Assembly: GCA_001803875.1 (NCBI GenBank) | Contig: MHEO01000040.1 | Span: 12,394 to 37,359, forward strand | DNA from: Nitrospirae bacterium RIFCSPHIGHO2_01_FULL_66_17 | Lineage (GTDB): Bacteria; Nitrospirota; Nitrospiria; 2-01-FULL-66-17 | Length of the DNA stretch: 24,966 nucleotides | Reading direction: 5' to 3' | Shown: one piece after another, positions 1 to 6,728 of the stretch | Layout: every line of letters starts with the position of its first letter | Position numbering within the stretch: position 1 is the first letter of the stretch | Position numbers and translations under genes: made by a program | Notes under the pieces: generated by a model | Seen by the model: only the letters and a program-made list of their open reading frames with translations | Told to the model about the DNA's origin: nothing | Database searches by the model: none

Positions 1-18
1 CGAGAAAATATTCCCTCG

Positions 19-1194
19 TCACGCGGGGGGGCTGGGGGCGCCCCTCAGCCGGATCTCGGCGGTCGTCACGACGAGAAAGCGAACCGCCAGGATCATGCCG
101 GCCGCCGAGATCGCGGCGCTCCAGCCGAACAGCCGCGCGGGGCCCCACGCGGCGTACAGCCAGCCGTTGAGGAGGAGGCCGAGCCCCGACCCCACGCCGT
201 AGGCGAGGCTGCTGTAAAGCGTCTGCCCCGTGGCGCGGAGCGACGGGGGGACCGATTGGTGGATGATCGTGACCGCGGCGACGTGGAACGCGCCGAAGCT
301 CAGGGCGTGCAGGCACTGGGTGACGGCCAGGCCGGCCGGGCCCGGCGCGCGGGCCATCAGCGTCCAGCGCAGCACGGCGGCGACGAACGAGATCACCAGC
401 AACGGGGCCGCGCCGATCCGGCTGAGCGCGCGGCCGGACCAGAACATGAACGCGACCTCGGCCACGACGCCGATCGTCCACAGGGCGCCGATCGCCGAGG
501 CGGAGAAGCCCTGGCCCTCCAGGGCGATCGAAAAAAAGCCGTAGTAGGTGCCGTGCCCGAGTTGCATCAAGAGGCACGCGCCGTAAAACAGGAGGAACTC
601 GCGGCGGCGCAGCAGCGCGCCGAGCGTGATCGCCGCGGCGCCCCGCCGCGAGTCGGCGGCGGCCGGGATGCCGAACGCCGCCGCCGTGGTCGCCGCGAAG
701 GCGGCCAGCACGCCGTAGAGGATGGCGCGATCCGACACGTAATCGAGCAGGACGCCCATCGTCGCCGTCGCCGCAATGAACCCGACCGATCCCCAGAGTC
801 GGACGCGCCCGTAGTCGAGCCGCTTGAACCGCTCCACGGTTTCCAACGTGGTGGCCTCCACCAATGGCAGAACGGGGGCCCACACGAAGGCGAACGCGAT
901 CATCGCCGCCAGGATGCCGGCGAAGCTCGTCACGCCGAGGAGCAGCCCGAACGTGAGGGTCGTCGCCGCGCAGGCGCCGATGATGAGCGCGCGGCGGCGG
1001 CCGGTTCGATCCGCGGCGAGCCCGAAGAAGGCGGGGACGAGGATCTTGAGCAGCGGCGGCACCGCGGCGATGAGGCCGATCTGCCAGGCGGCGAGGCCCC
1101 GGTGGAGCAGGTAGAGGTTGAAGTACGGCAGGAAGATCCCGAGCGCCGCGAACGAGAAGAAGTAGAACGCGGTCAGGGCCAGGGCCGGACGCAC
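19..1194 (-). CDS. MFS transporter, HcaT-like (PPP / MFS_1_like family)
   Basis: This is a 391-residue polytopic membrane protein with about 12 hydrophobic segments and no signal peptide. The stretch YGRVRLWGSVGFI near residue 130 is the signature of the phenylpropionate-permease (HcaT) branch of the major facilitator superfamily, and an RTGRRR loop after helix 2 is the usual MFS cytoplasmic motif. Length matches E. coli HcaT (about 380 residues). The start is a GTG at 1192-1194: an in-frame TAG lies nine bases upstream, so no earlier start is possible. The sequence immediately upstream is the end of a dispersed hairpin repeat, and no good Shine-Dalgarno is seen. The gene follows the ferredoxin gene on the same strand and was probably in one operon with it before the repeat inserted. 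The substrate cannot be read from sequence; HcaT itself is only a presumed carrier for aromatic acids. Confidence 0.85.
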   Translation of the reverse strand: MRPALALTAFYFFSFAALGIFLPYFNLYLLHRGLAAWQIGLIAAVPPLLKILVPAFFGLAADRTGRRRALIIGACAATTLTFGLLLGVTSFAGILAAMIAFAFVWAPVLPLVEATTLETVERFKRLDYGRVRLWGSVGFIAATATMGVLLDYVSDRAILYGVLAAFAATTAAAFGIPAAADSRRGAAAITLGALLRRREFLLFYGACLLMQLGHGTYYGFFSIALEGQGFSASAIGALWTIGVVAEVAFMFWSGRALSRIGAAPLLVISFVAAVLRWTLMARAPGPAGLAVTQCLHALSFGAFHVAAVTIIHQSVPPSLRATGQTLYSSLAYGVGSGLGLLLNGWLYAAWGPARLFGWSAAISAAGMILAVRFLVVTTAEIRLRGAPSPPA

Positions 1195-1203
1195 GCTGGT
1201 CTA

Positions 1204-1353
1204 GGAGCCTGTCCATGAACGGCCATCTGCGGCGTTGCCGCTGCGCATCCGGTCCTCACGCACACAACAGTGCGCTCCGGTCCGGTGCTCGCGGCGCCTT
1301 GCATCTGGCCATTCCTGAACAGGCTCCAACATCTGAGTACTCGGACAGGCTCC
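1204..1353. repeat. Dispersed hairpin element, copy 1 (core type A)
   Basis: The 150-bp element is bounded by a perfect 11-bp inverted repeat, GGAGCCTGTCC at 1204-1214 and GGACAGGCTCC at 1343-1353. A second right arm, GAACAGGCTCC, sits at 1317-1327. The first 27 bases match the reverse complement of 1301-1327 at 22 of 27 positions. The core (about 1235-1298) holds an apical stem CGCAC/GTGCG around 1260-1275. It has TA on both sides (1202-1203 and 1354-1355). On the minus strand the right TA plus the element's first G forms the TAG stop of the ferredoxin gene. Its core is almost identical to copy 3 at 6540. It looks like a non-autonomous MITE or REP-type unit. Confidence 0.85.
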
Positions 1354-1688
1354 TACGCCGGCTTGGGCTGTGTGGCGAAGGGGATCAGCAGCCGGTCGAC
1401 GACCTCGCCCCGGCCGATGTGCCGGTCCATCACCTCCAGCACGTCGGCTTCGGTGGCGACCCGGTACCAGACCGCGTCGGGGTAGACGACGACCGTCGGC
1501 CCGTGCTCGCACGCGTCGAGGCACCCCGCCTTGTTGGCGCGCACGTCGCCCTGGAGGCCGCGGCGCTTGACCTCGGACTTGAACAGCTCCTGCAGGCGCG
1601 CCGAGCCCTTCGCGGTGCAACTGCCCTTGGGGTCGTCCGCCGATCGTTCGTTGGTGCACATGAAGATGTGGTATTGAAATCGCGACAT
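1353..1688 (-). CDS. (2Fe-2S) ferredoxin, thioredoxin-fold type
   Basis: The product has 111 residues, with cysteines at 11, 24, 56 and 60 in the spacing C-x12-C ... C-x3-C (GCLDACEHGP at the second pair). This is the pattern of the thioredoxin-like [2Fe-2S] ferredoxins (Aquifex/Shethna type), small soluble electron carriers also found as NuoE-like modules. The start ATG at 1686-1688 is preceded by a strong GAGGAGGAACC ribosome site. The TAG stop straddles the edge of the hairpin repeat, its last base being supplied by the repeat. A TATAAT box lies upstream in the 80-bp divergent gap shared with rarA. The redox partner is unknown; the oxidoreductase further along the window is one candidate, but nothing here links them. 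Confidence 0.88.
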   Translation of the reverse strand: MSRFQYHIFMCTNERSADDPKGSCTAKGSARLQELFKSEVKRRGLQGDVRANKAGCLDACEHGPTVVVYPDAVWYRVATEADVLEVMDRHIGRGEVVDRLLIPFATQPKPA

Positions 1689-1713
1689 GGTTCCTCCTCG
1701 CGCAACGCGCGCG

Positions 1714-1719
1714 ATTATA
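1714..1719 (-). promoter_or_regulatory. -10 box for the ferredoxin gene
   Basis: The minus strand reads TATAAT here, a perfect -10 hexamer, 25 bases before the ferredoxin ATG. No convincing -35 hexamer is visible at the right distance. The same A/T patch read on the plus strand (TATAAC) could serve rarA, so the divergent gap 1689-1768 may be a back-to-back promoter region. Confidence 0.4.
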
Positions 1720-1768
1720 ACACGCGCGGTGGTGAGCCGGGCGCCGGATGTGATAGAGTGCGGGCGCG

Positions 1769-3100
1769 ATGGACCTCTTCCCCGCCGAATCCGACGCGGC
1801 GCGTCAACCGCGTCCTCCGCTCGCCGAGCGGATGCGCCCGCAGACCCTGGATGAGTTCGTGGGGCAGGAACACCTGGTTGGCGAGGGGCGGTTTTTGTCC
1901 GCCGTGCTCACCGCCGAGCAGCCGCCGTCGCTCATCTTCTGGGGGCCACCCGGATCGGGCAAGACGACGTTGGCGCACCTCATCGCCGGGGCGACCCGCT
2001 GCCGGTTCGTGTTTTTCTCCGCCGTCCTCTCGGGCGTGAAGGAGGTGCGCGAGCTGGTTGCCGAGGCGCGCGAGCGGAAGCATCGGGGCGAGCGGACGAT
2101 CCTCTTTGTGGATGAGATCCACCGGTTCAACCGCAGCCAGCAGGACGCGTTCTTGCCGCACGTCGAGGACGGCACGATCATCCTCATGGGCGCGACCACC
2201 GAGAACCCGAGCTTCGAGATCAACGCGCCGCTCCTGTCCCGTTGCAAGGTGCTGACGCTCAAGCCGCTGCGCGGGGACCAGGTGTCGTCGGTGCTGCGCC
2301 GCGCGCTCGCGGATCGGGAACGCGGCCTCGGCGACCGGCGCATTGCCTGCGACGAGGCGCTGCTCGCCGAGATCGGCGACTGGGCCGAGGGTGACGCGCG
2401 CCGCGCGCTGAATCTCCTGGAACAGTCCGTTGCATTGTGCCCGCCGAACGTGGACGAGTGCGCGCTCACCGAGCGCGAGGTCCGCGAGGCCGCGCAGCAG
2501 CGCGTCCTGATCTTCGACAAGGGGCGCGAGGAGCACTACAACATCATCTCCGCGTTCATCAAGAGCCTGCGCGGGAGCGACCCCGATGCGGCGATCTACT
2601 GGCTGGCCCGGATGCTGGAGGCCGGCGAGGATCCCCTGTTCGTCGCGCGGCGCATGGTGATCTTCGCGTCGGAGGACGTGGGCAACGCGGACCCCCAGGG
2701 GCTGCCCGTCGCGGTTGCCGCGCTCCAGGCCTTCCACGCGATCGGCATGCCCGAGGGCTGGATCCCGCTCAGTCACGCCGCGACCTACCTGGCGACCGCG
2801 CCCAAGAGCAACGCGAGCTACCTTGCGTATCGCAAGGCGGCGGCCGAGGTCCACGAGACCGGTTCGCTCCCCGTCCCGCTCCACCTGCGCAACGCGCCCA
2901 CCAAGCTGATGAAGGCCGAGGGCTACGCCGAGGGCTACCGCTACCCGCACAATTACCCCGGCCACCGCGTGGAGCAGCAGTACCTCCCCGAGCGTCTCGC
3001 GGGCCGCCGCTACTACGACCCCACCGACGAGGGCCACGAGCGCGAAATCCGCCGGCGGTTGGATGTGTGGCGGGACGAGTCCGAAAAGGACGGCGCGTAG
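1769..3100 (+). CDS. rarA: Replication-associated recombination protein A (RarA/MgsA AAA+ ATPase)
   Basis: The product has 443 residues, the usual family length. It is an AAA+ ATPase of the clamp-loader-like RarA/MgsA/WRNIP1 family, which acts at stalled replication forks with SSB. Walker A is GPPGSGKT at residues 59-66, Walker B is LFVDEIHRF at 112-120, and sensor 1 is GATTENP at 141-147. The C-terminal half carries the family's tetramerisation region, including the conserved HYNIISAFIKSLRGSDPDAAIYWLARML and LPVPLHLRNAPTKLMK blocks (quoted in part). The start ATG gives the short LFPAES clamp/SSB-type N-terminus seen in homologues. The ribosome site is weak. The gene ends one base before hairpin repeat copy 2. 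A 504-residue antisense reading frame covers it but is a codon-bias shadow. Confidence 0.95.
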   Translation: MDLFPAESDAARQPRPPLAERMRPQTLDEFVGQEHLVGEGRFLSAVLTAEQPPSLIFWGPPGSGKTTLAHLIAGATRCRFVFFSAVLSGVKEVRELVAEARERKHRGERTILFVDEIHRFNRSQQDAFLPHVEDGTIILMGATTENPSFEINAPLLSRCKVLTLKPLRGDQVSSVLRRALADRERGLGDRRIACDEALLAEIGDWAEGDARRALNLLEQSVALCPPNVDECALTEREVREAAQQRVLIFDKGREEHYNIISAFIKSLRGSDPDAAIYWLARMLEAGEDPLFVARRMVIFASEDVGNADPQGLPVAVAALQAFHAIGMPEGWIPLSHAATYLATAPKSNASYLAYRKAAAEVHETGSLPVPLHLRNAPTKLMKAEGYAEGYRYPHNYPGHRVEQQYLPERLAGRRYYDPTDEGHEREIRRRLDVWRDESEKDGA

Positions 3101-3101
3101 A

Positions 3102-3253
3102 GGAGCCTGTCCATGAACGGCCATCTGCGGCGTTGTCAGTCGGCCTTGCGTGCTCACGTACGACTCAGTACGCTCCGCGCGCAAGGCCTCCTTCCGCCTT
3201 GCATCTGGCCGTTCCTGAACAGGCTCCAACGGTCGATGACTCGGACAGGCTCC
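3102..3253. repeat. Dispersed hairpin element, copy 2 (core type B)
   Basis: The 152-bp copy begins one base after the rarA stop. Its ends are a perfect 11-bp inverted repeat (GGAGCCTGTCC at 3102-3112, GGACAGGCTCC at 3243-3253), with the extra right arm GAACAGGCTCC at 3217-3227. The core differs from copies 1 and 3: GGCCTTGCG at 3142-3150 pairs with CGCAAGGCC at 3180-3188, and CGTAC at 3157-3161 pairs with GTACG at 3168-3172 around a six-base loop. A compensatory pair change in this stem is seen against copy 4. It may act as a 3'-end hairpin for rarA mRNA. There is no U tract, so it is not a standard intrinsic terminator. Confidence 0.85.
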
Positions 3254-3266
3254 TGGCGGCTTTTGC

Positions 3267-3296
3267 TTGACTCATTTTATAGTGCCTTGCTATTCT
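3267..3296 (+). promoter_or_regulatory. Promoter for the one-carbon operon
   Basis: TTGACT at 3267-3272 and TATTCT at 3291-3296 are separated by 18 bases. The predicted start of transcription is about 3303, almost at the GTG chosen as the cyclo-ligase start (3306), so the first message may be leaderless. The promoter lies directly beyond hairpin repeat copy 2, which gives a clean boundary from rarA. Confidence 0.5.
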
Positions 3297-3305
3297 GGCC
3301 GGGCC

Positions 3306-3965
3306 GTGGGTGCCGCACAACAGCGTGAGGCGCTGCGCCGGGAGGTGTTGGCGCGGCGCGACCGATTGCCGGCCGAGGAGCGGCGGCGGGCAAGTCGCGC
3401 GATTGCGGAGCGGTTTTGGGGATTGGCCGAGCTGGCGTCGGCGCGTACGCTCCACGTGTCGCTGTCGACTGGTAGCGAGGTGGAGACCGGTGACGTGGTT
3501 GCCGAGGCGCGGCGGCGGGGGTTGCGCGTCGTGGTGCCGGTCACCCTCGTGAACGAGCGCCGTCTCCTGCTCGCGGAGTTCGAGGGCCCCGAGACGCTTG
3601 TGACGGGACCGTTCGGCATCCCGGAGCCCCGACCGGAGGGGCGGAAGATCGTCGATCTGGCGCGCGTGGACGCCCTGGTGATCCCGGGGGTTGCGTTCGA
3701 CGAGCACGGCAATCGGCTGGGGTGGGGCGCGGGGTTTTACGACCGGCTCCTGGAAGGGGCGCGTCCAGACGTGCCGATCATCGCGCTGGCCTACGAGGGC
3801 CAGATTGTCCCGGCCGTGCCGCCGGAGGGTCACGACGTCCGCATGTCGGTGATTGTGACCGAGCAGCGGGTCATCCGCGCCCGCGCGGCGAGCCGGGTCG
3901 CGCGGGCAGGAAGAAATCCCCCCCATCCCCCCTTTGCGAAAGGGGGGCGAGGGGGGATTTCATGA
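3306..3965 (+). CDS. 5-formyltetrahydrofolate cyclo-ligase
   Basis: The enzyme (ygfA/fau type) converts 5-formyl-THF to 5,10-methenyl-THF with ATP, returning a dead-end folate to the pool used by FolD next door. The family core is clear: an N-terminal basic helix ([18 protein letters not shown]), the [22 protein letters not shown] loop (quoted in part, equivalent to GxGxGYYDR) around residues 125-147, and a closing [16 protein letters not shown] 3306 is chosen because it puts the N-terminus where homologues start; upstream in-frame TTG 3267 and GTG 3282 fall inside the predicted promoter. No Shine-Dalgarno is visible. The last 16 or so residues ([16 protein letters not shown]) are encoded by a C/G-rich palindromic repeat and are not part of the family, so the original stop has been lost. 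Confidence 0.88.
   Translation: MGAAQQREALRREVLARRDRLPAEERRRASRAIAERFWGLAELASARTLHVSLSTGSEVETGDVVAEARRRGLRVVVPVTLVNERRLLLAEFEGPETLVTGPFGIPEPRPEGRKIVDLARVDALVIPGVAFDEHGNRLGWGAGFYDRLLEGARPDVPIIALAYEGQIVPAVPPEGHDVRMSVIVTEQRVIRARAASRVARAGRNPPHPPFAKGGRGGIS
3914..3960. repeat. C/G-rich palindromic repeat inside the 3' end of the cyclo-ligase gene
   Basis: The 47-bp hairpin has arms AAATCCCCCC and GGGGGGATTT outside, and CCCCCCTTT and AAAGGGGGG inside, around a GCG loop. This AAATCCCCC...GGGGGATTT unit is a widespread dispersed repeat in many bacterial genomes. Here it has entered the reading frame and supplies the last codons of the upstream gene. It ends ten bases before the folD ribosome site, so it could also affect folD translation or message stability. 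Confidence 0.8.
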
Positions 3966-3981
3966 GAAAAAAGGAGCCATC

Positions 3982-4827
3982 GTGTCGGCGCAATTGATCG
4001 ACGGGAAGGTCGTGGCGAAGGCCGTCAAGGAGGAGGTGCGGAGTCGGGTCGAGGCGCTCAAGGCCCGCGGCATCCGTCCCGGGCTGGCCACCGTGTTGGT
4101 GGGCGACGACCCCGCCTCGCACGTGTATGTGAGAAACAAACAGCGCACGTGCGAAGAGCTGGGCATGCACTCGGTCGGCCACAATCTACCCGCGACGACG
4201 TCGCAGGTGGACGTGCTCGCGCTGATCGACCGCTTAAACCGCGACCCCGCGATCCACGGCATCCTCGTGCAGCTTCCCCTGCCCAAGCCGCTCCGCAGCG
4301 AACCCATTCTCTACGCCGTGTCGCCCGACAAGGACGTCGACGGCCTGCACCCGGTCAACGTCGGCAAGCTCATGATGGGGGAGCCGCGCTTCGTGCCGTG
4401 CACCCCCGCGGGCATCATGGCGATGCTCGACTACTACAAGTTGCCGATCGAGGGCAAGACTGCCGTGGTGGTCGGGCGCAGCAACCTGGTCGGGAAGCCG
4501 GTCGCGATGCTGCTGCTGCACCGCCACGCGACGGTCACGATCTGCCACTCGAAGACGCCCGACCTCGCCGAGGTGTGCCGCCGCGCCGACATTCTGGTGG
4601 CCGCGGTGGGAAAGGCGCGGTTCATCCGCGGGGAGATGGTCAAGGAGGGCGCGGTGGTGATCGACGTGGGCATCAACCGGCAGCCGGACGGCAAGCTCGT
4701 CGGCGACGTGGATTTCGAGGCGGTCGCGGCCAAGGCCTCGTGGATCACGCCGGTGCCCGGCGGCGTGGGCCCCATGACGATCGCGATGTTGATGCAGAAC
4801 ACGATGCTCGCCGCGTCGACGACGTAG
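3982..4827 (+). CDS. folD: Bifunctional methylene-THF dehydrogenase / methenyl-THF cyclohydrolase (FolD)
   Basis: The product has 281 residues and interconverts 10-formyl-, 5,10-methenyl- and 5,10-methylene-THF with NADP(H). All family motifs are present: YVRNK with Tyr49 and Lys53 (catalytic pair), GILVQLPLP with Gln98, [10 protein letters not shown] with the substrate-binding Asp near 120, CTPAGIM, the Rossmann [13 protein letters not shown], and the terminal [11 protein letters not shown]. The start is GTG 3982, with AAGGAG at 3971-3976 placed six bases upstream. A longer frame from ATG 3934 would begin inside the palindromic repeat and is not homologous. It is second in the operon between the cyclo-ligase and metF. 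Confidence 0.97.
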   Translation: MSAQLIDGKVVAKAVKEEVRSRVEALKARGIRPGLATVLVGDDPASHVYVRNKQRTCEELGMHSVGHNLPATTSQVDVLALIDRLNRDPAIHGILVQLPLPKPLRSEPILYAVSPDKDVDGLHPVNVGKLMMGEPRFVPCTPAGIMAMLDYYKLPIEGKTAVVVGRSNLVGKPVAMLLLHRHATVTICHSKTPDLAEVCRRADILVAAVGKARFIRGEMVKEGAVVIDVGINRQPDGKLVGDVDFEAVAAKASWITPVPGGVGPMTIAMLMQNTMLAASTT

Positions 4828-4859
4828 GACGGTTTCATCCCCCCACATCAGGAGACGAT

Positions 4860-5738
4860 ATGCGCCGATTACGCGAGGTGATTGAAGGCGGGGAGTTCGC
4901 GGTCACGGTCGAGTGCGAGCCGCCGAAGGGCACCGACGTCACCACCGTCCTGTCCCGCACCAAGGCCCTGCTGGGGCGCGTCCACGGCATCAACGTGACC
5001 GACAACCAGGCCGCGGTGATGCGAATGTCGTCGCTCGCGATGTGCCGGCTGCTGTACGAGCAGGGGCACGACCCGGTCTTCCAGATCACCACCCGCGATC
5101 GCAACCGCCTCGCGCTGCAGTCGGATCTGTTGGGCGCGCACGCGCTGGGCATCCGCAACGTGCTCTGCCTGCGCGGCGACGATCCCACGGTGGGCGATCA
5201 CAAGGACGCCAAGCCGGTCTTCGATCTCGACGCTGCGCAACTGCTCGCCGTGGTCGGCGGCCTCAATGGGGGCAAAGACCTCGCAGGCAACGCGCTGAAG
5301 GGATCGACGGATTTCTTCCCCGCCGCGGCGGTGAGCCCCGAGATGGTGCCGCCCGAGCCGCAGCTCGCGGGCCTGGAAAAGAAGCTCAACGCCGGCGCCA
5401 AGTTCTTCCAGACCCAGGCGGTCTACAACCCCGATCGGTTCTGCGCGTTCATGGAGCGCGCCCGGCCGCTCGGCGCGCGGGTTCTGGCGGGGATCGTCGT
5501 GCTCAAGTCCGCCAAGATGGCCGAATACATGAACAAGAACATCCCCGGGATCTCGGTGCCCCAGCATTTCATCGAGGAGCTGGCGTCGGCCGACAAGGAG
5601 CAGGCGCTGGGCGTGGGGATCGACATCGCGGTGCGCATCATCAAGCAGGTCCGCGAGGCGTGCCACGGCGTCCACATCATGGCGGTGGGCGCCGATCAGG
5701 CGATCCCGCAGATCCTCGACCGCGCCGGGCTGGGCTGA
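4860..5738 (+). CDS. metF: Methylenetetrahydrofolate reductase (short MetF)
   Basis: The product has 292 residues forming one TIM-barrel flavin domain (PF02219). It reduces 5,10-methylene-THF to 5-methyl-THF for methionine synthesis or a methyl branch of acetyl-CoA chemistry. Glu18 in VECEPPKG corresponds to the catalytic Glu28 of the E. coli enzyme (FEFFPP). Other family blocks are TDNQAAVMRMSS, FQITTRDRNRLALQSDLLGA and VLCLRGDDP. The start ATG 4860 has AGGAGACGAT just upstream, and a 32-base gap separates it from folD. The closest family resemblance by eye is to the short MetF found in deltaproteobacteria and Nitrospirota. No MetV-type zinc protein accompanies it. Confidence 0.93.
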   Translation: MRRLREVIEGGEFAVTVECEPPKGTDVTTVLSRTKALLGRVHGINVTDNQAAVMRMSSLAMCRLLYEQGHDPVFQITTRDRNRLALQSDLLGAHALGIRNVLCLRGDDPTVGDHKDAKPVFDLDAAQLLAVVGGLNGGKDLAGNALKGSTDFFPAAAVSPEMVPPEPQLAGLEKKLNAGAKFFQTQAVYNPDRFCAFMERARPLGARVLAGIVVLKSAKMAEYMNKNIPGISVPQHFIEELASADKEQALGVGIDIAVRIIKQVREACHGVHIMAVGADQAIPQILDRAGLG

Positions 5739-5739
5739 C

Positions 5740-6540
5740 GTGGCCGCCCGCGTCACGATCCCCGAGATTCAGCGCCGCAAGACCGAGGGCCGGCGCATCA
5801 CGATGCTGACCGCGTACGACTATCCCTTCGCGCGCATCGTGGACGACGCCGGCATCGACATCATCCTGGTCGGGGATTCGCTCGGCATCGTGCTCCAGGG
5901 GCACGCCACCACGCTGCCGGTGACGATCGACCAGATGATCTACCACACCGAGATGGTCTCGCGGGCGGTCAAGCACGCCCTGGTGATCGGCGACATGCCG
6001 TTCATGTCGTTTCAAATCTCGGACGACGAAGCCGTCCGCAATGCCGGCCGATTCTTGCAGGAGGGCGGCGCGGCCGCGGTCAAGCTGGAGAGCTCGCCCT
6101 CGATGCTCTCGCGGGTGGCCGCGATCGCGGCGGCGGACATCCCGGTGATGGCCCACCTCGGCCTCGCCCCGCAGTCGGTCCATAAGATGGGCGGCTACAA
6201 GGTCCAGGGCCGCGACGCCGGCGGCGCGCAGCGCCTGCTGGACGGCGCGAAGCGCGCGGAAGACGCCGGTGCCTTCGCGCTCCTGATCGAGGGCGTGCCC
6301 ATGGCCGTGGCGCGCGACATCACCCGCGCGGTGTCGATCCCCACCATCGGGATCGGCGCCGGCGCGGCGTGCGACGGCCAGGTGATCGTGCTGCACGACC
6401 TGCTCGGCCTCTTCGACGAATTCAGCCCCAAGTTTATCAAGCGGTACGTCAACCTGCGCGAAATCATCTCGACCGCCGTTACCCAGTACAAAGATGAAGT
6501 GATGAACGGTCAGTTTCCGTCGGAGAAGGAAAGCTACTAG
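5740..6540 (+). CDS. panB: 3-methyl-2-oxobutanoate hydroxymethyltransferase (PanB)
   Basis: The product has 266 residues and transfers a hydroxymethyl group from 5,10-methylene-THF to 2-oxoisovalerate, giving ketopantoate for CoA synthesis. VGDSLG (Asp46, Ser47) and Asp85 are the Mg and substrate ligands, VKLE is at 114-117, and Glu184 in LLIEGVP is the catalytic glutamate. GTG 5740 follows the metF stop by one base, so translation is probably coupled. PanB consumes the folate that FolD makes and MetF competes for, which explains the operon. The TAG stop (6538-6540) is TA plus the first G of hairpin repeat copy 3. Confidence 0.96.
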   Translation: MAARVTIPEIQRRKTEGRRITMLTAYDYPFARIVDDAGIDIILVGDSLGIVLQGHATTLPVTIDQMIYHTEMVSRAVKHALVIGDMPFMSFQISDDEAVRNAGRFLQEGGAAAVKLESSPSMLSRVAAIAAADIPVMAHLGLAPQSVHKMGGYKVQGRDAGGAQRLLDGAKRAEDAGAFALLIEGVPMAVARDITRAVSIPTIGIGAGAACDGQVIVLHDLLGLFDEFSPKFIKRYVNLREIISTAVTQYKDEVMNGQFPSEKESY

Positions 6541-6681
6541 GCGCCTGTCCATGAACGGCCATCTGCGACGTTGCCGCTGCGCATCCGGTCCTCACGCACA
6601 CAACAGTGCGCTCCGGTCCGGTGCTCGCGGCGCCTTGCATCTGGCGCGTTCCTGAACAGGCTCCGAAGACTCCAAGGCTCC
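6540..6681. repeat. Dispersed hairpin element, copy 3 (core type A)
   Basis: The copy starts with GGCGCCTGTCC, whose first G is the last base of the panB stop. The core from about 6570 to 6643 is identical, or nearly so, to copy 1, including the apical CGCAC/GTGCG stem. The inner right arm GAACAGGCTCC is intact at 6654-6664. The outer right arm is decayed to CCAAGGCTCC ending at 6681. The near-identity of the A cores, 5 kb apart, suggests recent spread or gene conversion. Confidence 0.83.
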
Positions 6682-6728
6682 TCTTCGCAGGGATTTCAGT
6701 ATCGACGCGTTGGAAGCAGGGAGTACTC

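Noticed and set aside
1..18. CGAG...CTCG stem at the very start of the window as a terminator of the MFS gene
   Set aside because: The stem is only four base pairs around an A/T loop and the sequence is cut by the window edge, so nothing can be concluded.
256..1218. 320-residue frame on the plus strand opposite the MFS gene
   Set aside because: Its product is a low-complexity Arg/Gly/Asp/Glu string typical of antisense frames in G+C-rich DNA, while the minus strand encodes a clear transporter.
1715..3229. 504-residue minus-strand frame over rarA
   Set aside because: It begins inside a hairpin repeat and runs antisense to a complete rarA with all AAA+ motifs; it is a codon-bias shadow.
3102..3253. 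Hairpin element as a standard rho-independent terminator
   Set aside because: No run of T follows either strand's stem, and the element is far longer than an intrinsic terminator. A 3'-end role remains possible but not by that mechanism alone.
3934..3981. Extended FolD start at ATG 3934
   Set aside because: The added residues are encoded by the palindromic repeat. GTG 3982 has a well-placed AAGGAG and matches the family N-terminus.
6606..6728. Extended ORF6N start at 6606
   Set aside because: It would translate the hairpin repeat. ATG 6729 has a ribosome site and begins right before the domain.
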